NCBI RefSeq assembly: GCF_026151205.1
Contig: NW_026971896.1
Span: 1 to 21,748, forward strand
DNA: 21,748 bases
Direction: 5' to 3'
DNA from: Bolinopsis microptera
Taxonomy: Eukaryota; Ctenophora; Tentaculata; Lobata; Bolinopsidae
The notes beneath the pieces were generated by a model. The model had not been told where the DNA came from. It searched no databases and saw only the letters and a program-made list of their open reading frames with translations. A program made the translations under genes and the position numbers. Positions 9,701 to 16,396 of this stretch are shown piece after piece (the stretch's first letter is position 1; every line of letters starts with the position of its first letter).

Positions 9701-9844
9701 TCTCTTTTCTTTGCCTCCTCCTTCGTCTTCTCTGTCTCTCTTTTCTTCGCTTCCTCCTGCCTCTTCTTCCTCTCCTTTCTGGCTAAAAAACGAATATCTC
9801 TGTCTGCCTTGCAGAGGTCCAAGTTGATCCAATAAGTTGACTCT
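6731..9844 (-). CDS. CR1 ORF2: endonuclease and reverse transcriptase
   Basis: ORF2 nicks target DNA and reverse-transcribes the element RNA at the nick. Numbering from the TTG at 9832, the APE-type endonuclease spans about 60-300 with N66 in YTNANGL, E94 in VTETHFS, GDFN at 208-211 and SDH at 294-296. The RT spans about 535-800 with YFDFSKAFD (D665), SGVPQGSVLGP (720-730) and the catalytic FADD (751-754). A CR1-type C-terminal region follows, through LPPDVKN near the end. The coding frame is open from just after a TAA near 9847 to the stop at 6731. There is no ATG before M83, which lies inside the endonuclease and beyond catalytic N66. The usual ATG-initiated ORF2 is therefore not possible here, and a frameshift from ORF1 is the simplest way to make it. 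All catalytic residues I can check are intact, so the copy may be active. Confidence 0.93.
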   Translation of the reverse strand, partial: RVNLLDQLGPLQGRQRYSFFSQKGEEEEAGGSEEKRDREDEGGGKEKRAREDRGQSGGRSAQPLNIFYTNANGLFNKIDELKCILSMYKSIEVICVTETHFSSDILDAEIYIEGFSMFRKDRDFRIDNSTGSISGGGGSIIYVKNCCNASLVNSFLKAPDSLAVNINTSGGLISICCIYRSTSLNLEQNNALISCIKSICSERNDFETLLLGDFNLPNVLWETGSINSNIASKNQFLVTQQKFMDVFNDSGLTWYFTNETTRRRLVKDTLQESLLDQVLYTNDALVNGCKIVSPLGKSDHVGILVELVVSPDTSKCLKEKIIKPIWGKISSEELLNFSLKNIDWDYSSTNDVQDMWAELHGKLETVAAAVPTASVYLDNRPVKLPWSTSALKRMRKNKDKAWAEFDINTSDVNFSYASSKQHTYELAEIKAKVNYEKKITSNLKQNCKSFYSYLRNKRQVKSSVVSLDRGDGTRTDSSTESAEVLASAFSSVFVREPPGPLPKTENLRPDNESIDDIDDMEVNSSDIKKQLLKLNIFKSSGPDGVHPKLLKSLAYDNNFVEAITKLFQKCSDTGSLPAVWKSASVVALFKKGIKSDPLNCRPVSLTCILCKVYEKLVRAHVLNFLEHRISKHQHGFVKGKSCLSNLLETFDDILDILDEGAPVDLLYFDFSKAFDTVPHFRLLSKLEGFGVKGKVLDVIKDFLTDRTMRVSVEGQWSEVKHVLSGVPQGSVLGPLLFILYINDLPDLVKNKIKLFADDLKLIGNAANHGSVAEDIEELEVWESIWLLQFNPAKCKVVHINFNNNPNLNYKVNGIELEVSDQEKDLGVITHSSLLWNEQIKACIAKANRMICWIVRNLVIREKVVMIAIYKALIRPHLEYCVQLWNPPAAHGSWGTVLELESVQRRFTRLIDEVGTLPYSRRLEILNLTTLAERRIRGDLIEAFKVINAMTDYGSDLFRPSRSGLNLVSSNRCSKSVTKVKNIQKSFLPERVIPYWNKLPPDVKNSVTVLGFKIKLEGYKIDMISKSITNDCFFLECF

Positions 9845-10629
9845 TTCCAGCCCTTACCATGGTCAGCGTAGAAATTTACTGACTCTTCATCTCGTGTCTG
9901 GATGATGAGCGGGCGACGGTGATCTGGCTTGTCAGCATCAAGCTTGCCAGAGCGATGGCAACTTATCATGTCGTCCTTCTTAATCTTTAGGGTCTCCCTG
10001 CAGAACTTGGAGTCGTCCTCCTGGCGTTGCTTAGAGGTAGTCTTTTTGCTCTCTGGAACCTTGAGCACACACAGATTGAGTTTTCGTTTGTTTCGCTCAA
10101 ATGTATCATTGTGCATCTTCATTTGCACTTCCGAAATAACAGTTTCAGAAGCTTGTTCACGACTCATGTCATCGAGAACCTTCTTCTGGGTTTGTGCTGT
10201 TACCTCAGAATAGAGACGAACAGCTTTATCAACTGTTTTCTCTGCACTTCCTTTAATAGCTTCCTTAATCGAGTTAGTCAGGGCTGGGGTCAAATGTTGG
10301 AGTTCCTCTTTAATAATAGCCCTGACAGCCCCGTTTTCCTTAGTGTCAGCTGAGGTATGAGGCGCCACAAAACAGTATGGGCACTTCCAGTTTGTAAGAT
10401 TCAGTAACATCTCGTTTTTAAGGCCAGATAAACCAACACAACTCAGGTGCCAAAATAATTGGCAAGCTTCACATTCAACTGATAGTTCTTCTGACATGTA
10501 AACATCACATTGGCAGTATTTTTCCTCTGGCACTGGGACATTATCAGAAGATGAATCCTTAGGGGGACTCGTCTTGACTCCACGTTTTTTACGTATCGAC
10601 ACCCTCTCGGGTACATTGTTACTTGCCAT
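9652..10629 (-). CDS. CR1 ORF1 protein with PHD finger
   Basis: This 325-residue ORF1 protein presumably binds the element RNA and helps form the retrotransposition particle. The first ATG in frame is at 10629 (context GGGATGGCA); the frame is open a little further upstream, but only from a TTG. A PHD-type zinc finger is visible with C39, C41, C53, C56, H61, C64, C83, C86 and the WKCPYC ending. A lysine-rich nuclear-localisation-like stretch (RKKRG) lies near residue 13. The middle resembles the NLCVLKVPES ... FCRETLKIKKDDMISCHR region seen in LINE ORF1 RNA-binding folds. The C-terminus is Lys/Glu-rich and includes a tandem 12-residue duplication. It overlaps ORF2, which is read in the -1 frame; see the frameshift site. 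Confidence 0.88.
   Translation of the reverse strand: MASNNVPERVSIRKKRGVKTSPPKDSSSDNVPVPEEKYCQCDVYMSEELSVECEACQLFWHLSCVGLSGLKNEMLLNLTNWKCPYCFVAPHTSADTKENGAVRAIIKEELQHLTPALTNSIKEAIKGSAEKTVDKAVRLYSEVTAQTQKKVLDDMSREQASETVISEVQMKMHNDTFERNKRKLNLCVLKVPESKKTTSKQRQEDDSKFCRETLKIKKDDMISCHRSGKLDADKPDHRRPLIIQTRDEESVNFYADHGKGWKESTYWINLDLCKADRDIRFLARKERKKRQEEAKKRETEKTKEEAKKREPEKTEDKAEAAVPSR
9688..9759 (-). repeat. 36-bp tandem duplication in the ORF1/ORF2 overlap
   Basis: Two adjacent 36-nt units encode QEEAKKRETEKT and KEEAKKREPEKT in ORF1, and AGGSEEKRDRED / EGGGKEKRARED in the ORF2 frame. Being a multiple of three, the duplication keeps both frames open and lengthens the charged linker between ORF1 and the endonuclease. 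Confidence 0.85.
9784..9790 (-). promoter_or_regulatory. Candidate -1 ribosomal frameshift heptamer T TTT TTA
   Basis: In the ORF1 frame the codons read cgT TTT TTA, the exact X XXY YYZ slippery pattern. A -1 slip continues at AGC in the ORF2 frame and yields a fused product of about 1,299 residues (282 from ORF1 plus 1,017 from ORF2). The heptamer lies 130 bases before the ORF1 stop and about 54 bases into the overlap. The 30 bases after it are purine-rich with no clear stem-loop, so the usual downstream stimulator is not obvious. Confidence 0.6.
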
Positions 10630-10893
10630 CCCTGAACTCAAATTATTTGTTATATAGTAGTGTTGAAAGAAATAAAAGTGCTTTCTAGTTTCTTCGCCTC
10701 TCCAAGAAAAGGCTACATACGCAAGCTATCGACCCATATAATATTTATAACGTCTACATACATTTTTCCATCCACAATTACTTATGCCATCACTTCGTGG
10801 AAAGAATCCAAATCCGAAAAACTTGGGCGGTCTATTTCACTTTTTTGGTAATATAAGTACAATATCTCAAAGAAAAATTCCACTTCTCTCAGG

Positions 10894-11077
10894 TTAACGG
10901 ATGATACTTGTAAAATATGTGTTTCAAAGACTGTCGACGAGTCCAACTCGGCGTGCCTTTTGATAAATTACATAATAACAAATAAACTTGTAGGTTTATA
11001 ACCTACCAAGACACGCGCCGAGTTGCAGACTCGTCGACGGTCTTTGAAACAAATATTTTACGAGTATCACCCGTTAA
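10894..11077. mobile_element. 184-bp MITE with 62-66 bp TIRs ending in TTAA
   Basis: The left arm 10894-10955 (TTAACGGATGATACTTGTAA ...) and right arm 11012-11077 are inverted repeats, with shared GTCGACGAGT and CAACTCGGCG blocks and a few mismatches. About 56 bp separates them. Both ends are TTAA, which could be the target duplication of a piggyBac-type element or part of the TIR itself. The ends lack the CCC start usual for piggyBac TIRs, so the superfamily is uncertain. A broken relative begins at 20414. Confidence 0.82.
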
Positions 11078-11112
11078 TAATAAACCTAAGTAAAGGTCTA
11101 CTAGTATCTACT

Positions 11113-11321
11113 TTACCTGGGGACCTCAGGCTATTATTTAATTGACGATGTCAATTCATGGCAGCTCGGCGCGGCACAGTAGCGCATCTCGCCGATCTGT
11201 CGCTGTGAGAAGCCTTATTAAGTGCGCGGCGCGGCACAGTAACGCATCGCGCTACAAGCTATTATGTTCATAAACATGAATAGATATTCGGCGGAATGAC
11301 AGGCTGAGCGCGGCCCAGTAA
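11113..11321 (+). mobile_element. 81-bp MITE, copy B, split by a nested insertion
   Basis: This is the same family as 6337-6417, with its own perfect 9-bp TSD GTATCTACT (11104-11112 and 11322-11330). The total is 209 bp. Removing the nested 120-bp element and its 8-bp duplication leaves 81 bp, the same size as copy A. The insertion hit the left arm of the central hairpin. Confidence 0.9.
11138..11257 (+). mobile_element. 120-bp GC-rich element, copy 1 (nested in MITE B)
   Basis: It runs from TTAATTGACGATGTCAATTC to CGCATCGCGCTACAA and is flanked by an 8-bp TSD GCTATTAT (11130-11137 and 11258-11265). It starts with a near-palindrome (AATTGAC-GAT-GTCAATT) and contains an internal direct duplication (GCGGCACAGTARCGCATC twice). 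It has no obvious matched TIR. Copies with the same ends are at 20191 (174 bp) and 20498 (67 bp). Confidence 0.82.
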
Positions 11322-11330
11322 GTATCTACT

Positions 11331-11694
11331 ATATAGGTCATTTTAAGGTCATTCGTTAGCTTCAAAATTTAAAATATCTGTTATCAGATAATTTTGTTAT
11401 TTGTTAAAATAACAAATAAACCTTTTAAGTACGTCGTAATCGTATGTTTATTGTTTAAATGCACTGTAGGTTTGATATGAGAAACACTAAAATGGTTTAT
11501 ACGCAAAATAATTTTTTGCCCATGACAATGATTTTTTATAATAAAATGTTTACTTGTAGCGCAATGCACTATTGAACATTGTTAATGGTCTGGCCCGGCG
11601 CGCGCTACTTCGTAGCACTTGCCATCGGGCCAACATTTCGAAAAGAAAGCGGCGCGTTACTTCGAAGAAATTTAGACGAGTAATATCCGTCAAA
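11331..11694. other. Unassigned sequence
   Basis: AT-rich sequence to about 11580, then a GC-rich part with a short inverted pair (GCGCTACTTCGTAGC near 11597-11612). No gene or known element is supported. Confidence 0.4.
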
Positions 11695-11785
11695 ATGCAC
11701 TACTGGGTCGCGCGCGCATCCAATAATGCTTCTCGCAACTTGTAGCGCGATGCGGTCGCGCTAAATCACTCTACAGTCGATTTTC
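11695..11785 (-). repeat. Fragment of the GC-rich element family
   Basis: Positions 11695-11739 are identical over 45 bp to 19659-19703 and match the 3' half of the TTAATTGACG...TACAA family on the minus strand (GAGAAGCATTATT and CCCAGTAGTGCAT). The adjoining TTGTAGCGCGATGC at 11740-11753 is another family terminus. Then AATCACTCTACAGTCGAT (about 11763-11780) recurs inverted near 19624-19641. Confidence 0.65.
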
Positions 11786-12104
11786 TTATTTCATCACTTT
11801 TAGTTTCGCATTGGATAAAGCACATGTTATATCCGCGCGTTACGTGTGATCATATTTAATCCTGATTTCCCAATTACGTTTCTACTACATGCAGCTTTAT
11901 ACTTTGGATTTCAAACTTCGAGTTTTCGTCAACAGTCAATAATTATCCACGATTCATCTGCATCAGTGCCACTTGTGTTATACCTTATATGTAGTTATGA
12001 GTTATAATCCTATAAGTTTAATGAATAGCTGTTAAAAATGTTGATCCTCATTTGCTCGCAGGTGTACTGACATATGCTATAGGTACAAATAAAATTGTAA
12101 TTGA
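11786..12104. other. Unassigned AT-rich sequence
   Basis: I see no gene, RNA or repeat that I can support in this stretch. Confidence 0.4.
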
Positions 12105-12272
12105 TCCTAGAAATAGTGCCCAGAGCTGGTTTTGTGGTTAAGTTTTGTAGTTGGAAAGTGTTTTTAATGTAGAGTGGGATCAGCTCTGAGGATTTGTAAT
12201 TCGCATCATTTAGTCGTTTCAGAACCTAGAAATAGTGCTCAGAGTCGGTTTTGTGGTTAAGTTTTTTAGTTG
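12105..12272 (+). repeat. 48-bp direct repeat, period 120
   Basis: CCTAGAAATAGTGCYCAGAG followed by YSGTTTTGTGGTTAAGTTT occurs at 12105-12153 and again at 12225-12272 with a handful of differences. Two copies are present; whether it is part of a longer array elsewhere cannot be seen. Confidence 0.85.
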
Positions 12273-12635
12273 ATTGTAAACCGAGACGGTGCCCGGGTGG
12301 TTCTAATGACCAATTTAAATCTTAACAAATATATTATAAAAATTGTAATAATCCCTCACAAGGGCACTGCACTCTTGATAGAAAAATGCCTCACTGTGTA
12401 GAACAGCAACTTTACGATGGAATTTAAACCTCATCTGACAAATATCGCGAAAACTTAAAGTTTTGTGTGCTCCAACCGCCAACGGCCAGAATGAATGACT
12501 CAATCAAACAAAAAATTGTATCACAACGGGACAAGTTCCCATCCTCATACAAACACTATCGTCCCTAATGAATTTCATTAGTAATGAAATAACAACACAT
12601 GTATTGTAAAAAATGCACTCTAGTGAAAGCCACAC
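12273..12635. other. Unassigned sequence, probably 3' flank of the ORF1 relic
   Basis: No coding exon is supported. It lies downstream, in transcript sense, of the broken ORF1 at 12636-13491 and may be the remains of that retroelement, but I cannot recognise any ORF2 in it. Confidence 0.4.
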
Positions 12636-13491
12636 TCATCTCACTGATTTTTCTTCAGTATGAATTGTCCCTCCTTTGATGTAGTGGTGCTTGTTTGGCT
12701 CAGCTTCTTTCTTCTTATGCAGGTTTTGAACAAGAAGTCTGTGCTTAACACGATCCTCCAAAGAGCGGTCTGGACTCTGGACTAATGAAGACTGAGCTCA
12801 ACTTCTCTGATTGTCGCAGTTTTCGAGCTTGACTGATTTTTTGATAGGCTGTACTGGAACTGGACAGAGTAACCTTGACTAGCCGAGTAGTTTTCTCCAT
12901 CGACTTGCCAACTCTACTGAGCTCCATTGCTGGTTTCAGTCCAATCTCTCCAAAAATTTCTTCGACAGTTTTGTTCAAGTCTTTACTGGAATCTTCAGGC
13001 AAACCAAAAATCATAGTGTTCTTGCTCCGGTCTTCTGCTTGCACCACAGACTTGACGACTTCCTTCAAAGTCTCGGCAGTAACTGAACTTTCAGGTTGAA
13101 AAACCTTGACGTTTTCCTGAACTGTATCGCTGTACGATTTAAACTGACTTTCTACCGTGTCTTTGACGACGGTCTGCACTGCCTGCAACTGTTTCTGCAG
13201 TCAATTATTGATTCCTGAGCGCTGATTCTCAATTTCTGATTCTCAATCAACTGATCCTTGATTGAGCTCAATCTGTTTTTCATCTTCTTCAAATTGTCAT
13301 TTTGAAAGCGAACCAAATGCAAACTTTTCCTTATCCTCTAGATTTAATGTTCTTTTAGTCAAAAAGTGTTTGCACAATACAGAAGTTATGTGAATTGGTT
13401 CTTCACAACCGAACTGATCCATAACTCTTGTCATCCAATCCTCAGCTTTAAACATAATACTGTCGATCTCCGTGTTGTCCACAGCTGCCAT
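12636..13491 (-). pseudogene. Broken non-LTR ORF1-like gene (coiled coil plus RRM-like domain)
   Basis: The reading frame starts at ATG 13491 (MAAVDNTEIDSIMFKAEDWM), runs to a stop at 13297, and resumes in shifted frames through a coiled-coil stretch (DNLKKMKNRLSSIKDQLIEN). It continues at 13188-12770 with DRSKNTMIFGLPEDSSKDLN, EEIFGEIGLKP, LSRVGKSMEKTTRLVKVTLS and KLRQSEKLSSVFISP. A 7-bp tandem duplication (12770-12776 / 12777-12783) then shifts the frame. In the next frame it reads DRSLEDRVKHRLLVQNLHKK and KHHYIKGGTIHTEE, to a TGA at 12636. RNA-binding LINE ORF1-type proteins of invertebrates have this order: coiled coil, then an RRM-like fold, then a basic C-terminus ending with HYI-GG. 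No matching ORF2 follows. It is dead as protein, with at least three frame breaks. Confidence 0.75.
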
Positions 13492-13558
13492 GATGCAAGG
13501 CTAAGCCACAAGGTGAAAGGCACAATATCTCACCGTTAAACAAGGCGAGATAAGAAAG

Positions 13559-15581
13559 CAGATAATCCGTGCGAGTTTGGGCAAATTTCTATGTGCAAAA
13601 CTTAAGATATGACTTCAAACACGACAAAACTGTACCATAATATGGATTGGTCGAAAATCGAGTGTTTTAGTGAATAACTTAGAATATATTTTCGATTTTC
13701 TCAAGATCTGAACGATAGATTTTCTTTTAACTTTTGAGATAGTTACATGGTTATATGACAGATAATGTGTGAGAGTTTTGGAGAAATTCTATGTGCCAAA
13801 CTTGAGATATGACTTCAAACACAAGAAAATATCTCCAAATTGGCGGTTTCTAACGGAACACAGGCATATATTTCGAGATCTAACTGATAGATTTTCATTA
13901 AACTTTCCAGATAGTTACATGGCTATAAGACGGATAATCCGTGCAAGTTTGGGCGAATTTCTATGTGCCAAACTTGATATATGACTTCAAACACAAGAAA
14001 ATATCTCCAAATTGGCGGTCTCGGCGGAACACAGGAATATATTTCAAGATCTGACTGATAGATTTTCTTTAAACTTTCCAGATAATTACATGGCTATAAG
14101 ACGGATAATCCGTGCGAGTTTGGGCAAATTTCTATGTGCCAAACTTAAGATATGACTTCAAACACGACAAAACTGTACCATAATATGGATTGGTCGAAAA
14201 TCGAGTGTTTTAGTGAATAACTTAGAATATATTTTCGATTTTCTCAAGATCTGAACGATAGATTTTCTTTAAACTTTTGAGATAGTTACATGGTTATATG
14301 GCGGATAATGTGTAAGAGTTTTGGAGAAATTCTAGGGGCCAAACTTGAGATATGACTTAAAACACAAGAAAATATCTCCAAATTGGCGGTCTCGGCGGAA
14401 CACAGGAATATATTTCAAGATCTGACTGATAGATTTTCTTTAAACTTTCCAGATAATTACATGGCTATATGACGGATAATGTGTACGAGTTTGGGAGAAT
14501 TTCTATGTGCCAAACTTGAGATATGACTTCAAACACAAGAAAATATCTCCAAATTGGCGGTTTCTAACGGAACACAGGCAGATCTAACAGATAGATTTTC
14601 ATTAAACTTTCCAGATAGTTACATGGCTATAAGACGGATAATCCGTGCGAGTTTGGGCAAATTTCTATGTGCCAAACTTAAGATATGACTTCAAACACGA
14701 CAAAACTGTACCATAATATGGATTGGTCGAAAATCGAGTGTTTTAGTGAATAACTTAGAATATATTTTCGATTTTCTCAAGATCTGAACGATAGATTTTC
14801 TTTTAACTTTTGAGATAGTTACATGGTTATATGGCGGATAATGTGTAAGAGTTTTGGAGAAATTCTAGGGGCTAAACTTGAGATATGACTTAAAACACAA
14901 GAAAATATCTCCAAATTGGCGGTCTCGGCGGAACACAGGAATATATTTCAAGATCTGACTGATAGATTTTCTTTAAACTTTCCAGATAATTACATGGCTA
15001 TATGACGGATAATGTGTACGAGTTTGGGAGAATTTCTATGTGCCAAACTTGAGATATGACTTCAAACACAAGAAAATATCTCCAAATTGGCGGTTTCTAA
15101 CGGAACACAGGCATATATTTCGAGATCTAACAGATAGATTTTCATTAAACTTTCCAGATAGTTACATGGCTATAAGACGGATAATCCGTGCGAGTTTGGG
15201 CAAATTTCTATGTGCCAAACTTAAGATATGACTTCAAACACGACAAAACTGTACCATAACATGGATTGGTCGAAAATCGAGTGTTTTAGTGAATAACTTA
15301 GAATATATTTTCGATTTTCTCAAGATCTGACCAATAGATTTTCTTTAAACTTTTGAGATAGTTACATGGTTATATGGCGGATAATATGTAAGAGTTTTGG
15401 AGAAATTCTATGTGCCAAACTTGAGATATGACTTCAAACACAAGAAAATATCTCCAAATTGGCGGTCTCGGCGGAACACAGGAATATATTTCAAGATCTG
15501 ACTGATAGATTTTCTTTAAACTTTTGAGATAATTACATGGCTATATGACGGATAATGTGTACGAGTTTGGGAGAATTTTTA
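13559..15581 (+). repeat. Satellite array, left arm (A-B-B higher-order repeat)
   Basis: There are eleven full monomers plus a partial one. Taking GATAAT as monomer start, units begin at 13561, 13761, 13933, 14104, 14304, 14475, 14637, 14837, 15008, 15180, 15380 and 15551. Lengths are 200, 172, 171, 200, 171, 162, 200, 171, 172, 200 and 171. The 200-bp type A has CGACAAAACTGTACCATAAT and GAATAACTTAGAATATATTT. The 171-bp type B has ACAAGAAAATATCTCCAAAT and a CGGAACACAGG phrase. The order A-B-B repeats every 543 bp (533 once, from a 10-bp deletion). Short open frames of about 63 codons in B are by-products of the repeat. Confidence 0.95.
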
Positions 15582-15834
15582 TCTGCTGAATTAGGGATTT
15601 CGGACAGATGTCTCATGTCGCTGTCGGACAGGAGTCGTTTTTGGTGACATCTGTCCGAATTTTGGATCATATTGTCATTTCGGTTCACATTCGTATTTCA
15701 CAAGCTCACGGGTAATCTCGTGACGTTCTAAAGCTGATGTGATCCCTTAAGATCTGATCCATCGATACGTGATTGACTAGTTGAGAACAGGATCGTGCTA
15801 GCCGTACCCTAACAAGCTGTCGATCACATCACAG

Positions 15835-16080
15835 GACGGATTCCATTCAATGCTCTCCTGCTCGAAGCCCACAATTTGGAAGTTCCTTGATTGCCTTAAA
15901 GCAGAACAAGCCCTTACAGACGTGAAGAAAACCAAAAGAGACGGGCGGGAACTACCTGAGCCACGTGCACCCAAATGGATCCGTTATGATCGACAACTTC
16001 AGAGAATTGTAGATGATTACGACAACTACAGCAACCCTATGGATTTCCTTAAAGCTATCGGAAATTTGAGTATGCTTTAG
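15835..16080 (+). pseudogene. C-terminal exon of a Mutator-like (MULE) transposase
   Basis: The frame is open from a TAG at 15799 to the stop at 16078-16080. A good acceptor (CACATCACAG) ends at 15834. The protein reads GFHSMLSCSKPTIWKFLDCL, KAEQALTDVKK, a proline/basic stretch, and RLQRIVDDYDN-like text (here RQLQRIVDDYDNYSNPMDFL). It matches, from memory, the C-terminal end of animal MULE transposases (FNSML-CSHPTIWKFID-LK-EQ ... RL--IV-DY-N ... MDYLR-IAHNL). The DDE catalytic core lies upstream in the full protein and is not present in the 250 bp before this exon, so the copy is a remnant. The possible start at ATG 15850 would give only 76 residues. Confidence 0.7.
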
Positions 16081-16173
16081 ATTTGATTCTGTGATATTGT
16101 ATTATATTGAATTAATTTATATAACATTTAAATAACATTGAAACTATTGTCCAATTTATCGACATCAAATGAA

Positions 16174-16179
16174 AATAAA
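16174..16179 (+). terminator. Candidate poly(A) signal for the MULE exon
   Basis: AATAAA lies 94 bases after the transposase stop codon on the same strand. It is weak evidence by itself in AT-rich DNA. Confidence 0.35.
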
Positions 16180-16396
16180 CTGTGGTAGTAAACTATGGCT
16201 CAGATCATATCTCAAATTGGACATGTTACGTATACAATTTAGCAAGTAACAGTTTAGATCATGTCTCTAATTGGAAATGTGTCGTATTGAAATCAGGTCA
16301 CAATTTCGGACAGATGTCGATTTTTTTCTGGTACCCTGAGTCGGACAGATGTCGCTGTCGGACAGATGTCGCTGTCGGACAGGAGTCGTGTTACCA

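Larger units (their letters stand above)
6431..10880 (-). mobile_element. CR1-type non-LTR retrotransposon, near full length
   Basis: On the minus strand the order is: a 5' UTR of about 240-250 bp (10630 to about 10880, 5' border uncertain), ORF1 with PHD finger (10629-9652), ORF2 with endonuclease and reverse transcriptase (about 9844-6731), a 3' UTR of about 285 bp, and a (TTTAC)3 tail (6445-6431). ORF architecture and the C-terminal VQRRFTRLIDEV/RRLEILNL/ERRIRGDLIEAF block are those of the CR1 clade. PHD-finger ORF1 proteins have been described in CR1-like elements. Neither ORF has an internal stop. The 3' tail abuts the TSD of MITE copy A. I found no TSD for the CR1 itself. Confidence 0.88.
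15582..16396 (+). mobile_element. Centre between satellite arms: MULE-related core
   Basis: This is non-satellite sequence of about 815 bp between two inverted satellite arms. It holds the last exon of a MULE transposase (15835-16080), an AATAAA at 16174-16179, and short motifs at both borders. A 22-bp direct repeat, GTCGCTGTCGGACAGGAG followed by TCGT, lies at 15617-15638 and 16368-16389. TCGGACAGATGTC occurs at 15600, 16306, 16341 and 16358, and inverted at 15646. I read it as the inside of a decayed or internally deleted Mutator-like element. Confidence 0.65.

Noticed and set aside
9929-10353. Plus-strand open frames of 94 and 108 codons
   Set aside because: Shadows opposite CR1 ORF1, with no independent motif. 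The same holds for those at 7434, 8238 and 8579 opposite ORF2.
15040-15231. Recurring open frames of about 63-71 codons with near-identical sequence (also at 13769, 16938, 17488, 18583)
   Set aside because: They are by-products of the B-type satellite monomer, which happens to lack stops in one frame. They run across monomer borders, have no gene-like start or end, and occur in both arms.
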